This document shows, in pieces, positions 54,801-57,800 of a DNA stretch of 64,000 nucleotides (its first letter is position 1; every line of letters begins with the position of its first letter). The position numbers and the translations under genes are program-made. Location: assembly GCA_951812925.1 (NCBI GenBank), contig OX638368.1:2046001-2110000 (forward strand), in the 5' to 3' direction. The notes beneath the pieces were generated by a model, which did not search any database, was not told where the DNA came from, and saw only the letters and a list, made by a program, of their open reading frames with translations. The DNA comes from Calliopum simillimum. Taxonomy: Eukaryota > Arthropoda > Insecta > Diptera > Lauxaniidae.

Positions 54801-57800
54801 TTAATTCCATATCGGCATTTCCATAGAAAGGTAAACCGTGAGCCAAAAATTTATATCATCATATCTCTGAAACTATTTAGCGTACATGGATGAGATTCGA
54901 TACAAATGTAAAAAGCACCAAGAAAAAAATTGGAAAAAAATTTCCTTTGCGACCCTGATTAAAATTAAATTAAAAAAAAGTATAAATCATTTTTGGGTAA
55001 AATAAAAACAATTTTTAAGACATCCCTGAAATCGTCGTTTGAATTGTTGGCCACGAAAACCACATTTGTTTTTGTCCCGTGCGACCGCCTTGGTTTTTTG
55101 CAACTATGTTGTAAACGGAAAATTGCCCAAAATCAAACTTAGCACCAATTATAGGGCTAATTAAGAGCTATAAGTTAAGCCTATAGGCAAAATAAAAATC
55201 CGTTTTATTTTGACTTTTTTTTTACTTCAAATGTGTTCGACGGTCACGTGCGACACCATGGAAATGCACATATGTTTATGATTCTCAATATGCTTGTGAG
55301 AACTTCTGCTTAGATAATTTCTGCTTGACAAACAAATTGGGTGTATTCATTCTTTGAAAATCAATTCCAATATGTCGTACTTTGGTCACAAATAGGCTTA
55401 TAAATTTTTAGAAAAAAAATTCTAAAATGTCATAAATTGGGCCCAAGAGGGCATATTAATATAATTTTTTATTTGATAAACAATCATTTGTAGATTGCGC
55501 ACATGTCGGCATTTTAATTTATTGATGAACAATCACTTTAGGTCTTGATATCAAGCATATTTTGGCTAACGAAAAAATTAACTTTTTTAATAAAAAATTC
55601 CAAAAACAAACGAGAAACTAACTGCATAAGTACTCAGTTTTTACGTTTATTTTGGTCAAACCCTTTTTTTGATACAGAAACATTGTGAAGACCATTTGAT
55701 CATCTATTAGCTCGTTGACCTATTTCAAAAAACAAACTTTTTCAGCCCTAAGTTCTCTCCTTGTAAACTACTCTCCTTAAAATTCTCAACTTGCTCCACT
55801 TTTAGCAACTCAAATGTATAGCTTTAACATGGAAGACGAAACGAATCGGGTGACTGAAAGTTAATTGCGATTATCAACCGATTAAAACTTTTCATTAAGA
55901 ATTCTGTGGACTTTTGACGAAACAACCTAACTCGAAATTGGCAACTTTTCAGGAGAGCTAAAAAACTACTTTCATGCTTCTCAATTCTTTTTGTGTAGGA
56001 GTTGGAACAAATATATTTTTAATTATACATGAATACTAAAGAAATATTTTCCAGTAACTTTTTTTGCTCTAAGGTCAATAGTTTTTAATAAAATTTAAAT
56101 AATAGCCCAGGAAAATTAGACGAAAAAAAAGCTGCTGTGCGAAAAAAATTCCAATCGAATTTTTTTCACCGGAATTATATTTATTTATGCATGGTTAATA
56201 AAGTGTAAAAAGTCCATTGACCAATGTGCGCATAAAAAGTTAGGAGATAACCCAATTTAAAAAGTTGTGCACTGTTTTCATATGTAAATGTCAATATTTA
56301 AAAAAACCTTTGAATGGCATAAAAACCAGTTTATATTGAATAACTTCTGAACGGTTTCTTCATTGTGTACACATATGGCTTTTTTTTGCTATTGCTTTTT
56401 ATCGTATGACTTATCGTTTCAGAGATATCCTTTAAAAACCATTATTTTCGAAACCTTAACGGTTTTTGAAGAATATCTTTTAGACCATGAGTGGCTCCAG
56501 AAAAAATTTAGTACGGTGTATACAGTATCCAATTATCTTTTGAACGGTTTTTTAATTTTTTTTGTACGACTCCTCGTTAAAGAGTATTCGCAATTATAAA
56601 AGTAAGATATTTTAATATGAACTTATACGTAGCATTTACATATGAAAACTGTGCACAACTTTTTAAATTGGGTTATTTCCTAAACTATAAGCTACACGAA
56701 AAAAATTTACATCTTTACATAGGAAATTTCCTGTGTTACAAAATTGTGGTGAAAAATTTTTCTGTAAAAGTTTGCGAAACACTGATTTTAGCGACCTTTG
56801 AGCCTGAATAACTTTTTATGCGCACAATGGACTTCAATGGACTTTTTACACTTTATTAACCGTGCATAAATAAATATAACTCCGGTGCAAAAAATTCACT
56901 TGGAATTTTTTCGCAGAAATATTCTAATTTTCCTGGGCTATAACATGGTTGAATTACCCTGGTTGCAGCGATAACAAATGCTGCTTCTTCTTAAACTACG
57001 AAAATGTCAAAATAGCAAGGCAAGATCAGAGTTCCATTTTTGTTTATTTTGACAACTTGCCATAACCATTGTTATTGAATCATGGGCTATAAGATGTTTT
57101 TGTCAAATATTTTTTGATTTAAAAAATTCAGTTCTTTCCATAGGAAAAGTAACTTATTTAGAAGAAGTTTTTGTCATACTTTTTTTTTTGCCATTTAACC
57201 TGTATCTTATCTCGACCTAAGATGTTTTGTGACGAAAAACACCCTACTCTTATGTCGACTTAAATTGTTTTGTGAAAAGCATTTGCAAGTTTTTGTTATT
57301 GTAAATGCTTGAAATTTTTAACCTATTTGAGATAAGTTGTTTTATCAAATGAAATTTAAAATAAAACATCGAGATAGGTTGATTTTCGATTCTTTATCTC
57401 TGCAACTAAAAACCATTATGAAGAAGAAGCGTATTAAAATTTTATATTTATGATTAAAATCCTGGAAAATTGTCTTATTTCGAGTTAGGTTGTTTTGTCA
57501 AAAGTCCACAGAATTGCTTTGACTTAAACGTTCATTTTAGCTCAAAAAATAAAGTTTGTAAACAAAAATTTAAATTTTTGTCTCAACTTTTAAAATGTAA
57601 GCAGTTGGAAATCAGTCACTCGATGCGTTTAGTCTTCCATGCTAAGTTTAGTAAAAACCAACCCCTATACTACGCCCGCCAAGGGTTGCTTTCGAACAGA
57701 AAGCAAAAAGAAATTTCATTGCATGCATAAAAGAGCTCACCCTCAACCAACTCGTCATCATCATCAAAATCTATATCCGAATAACCATCTTCATCACTGT

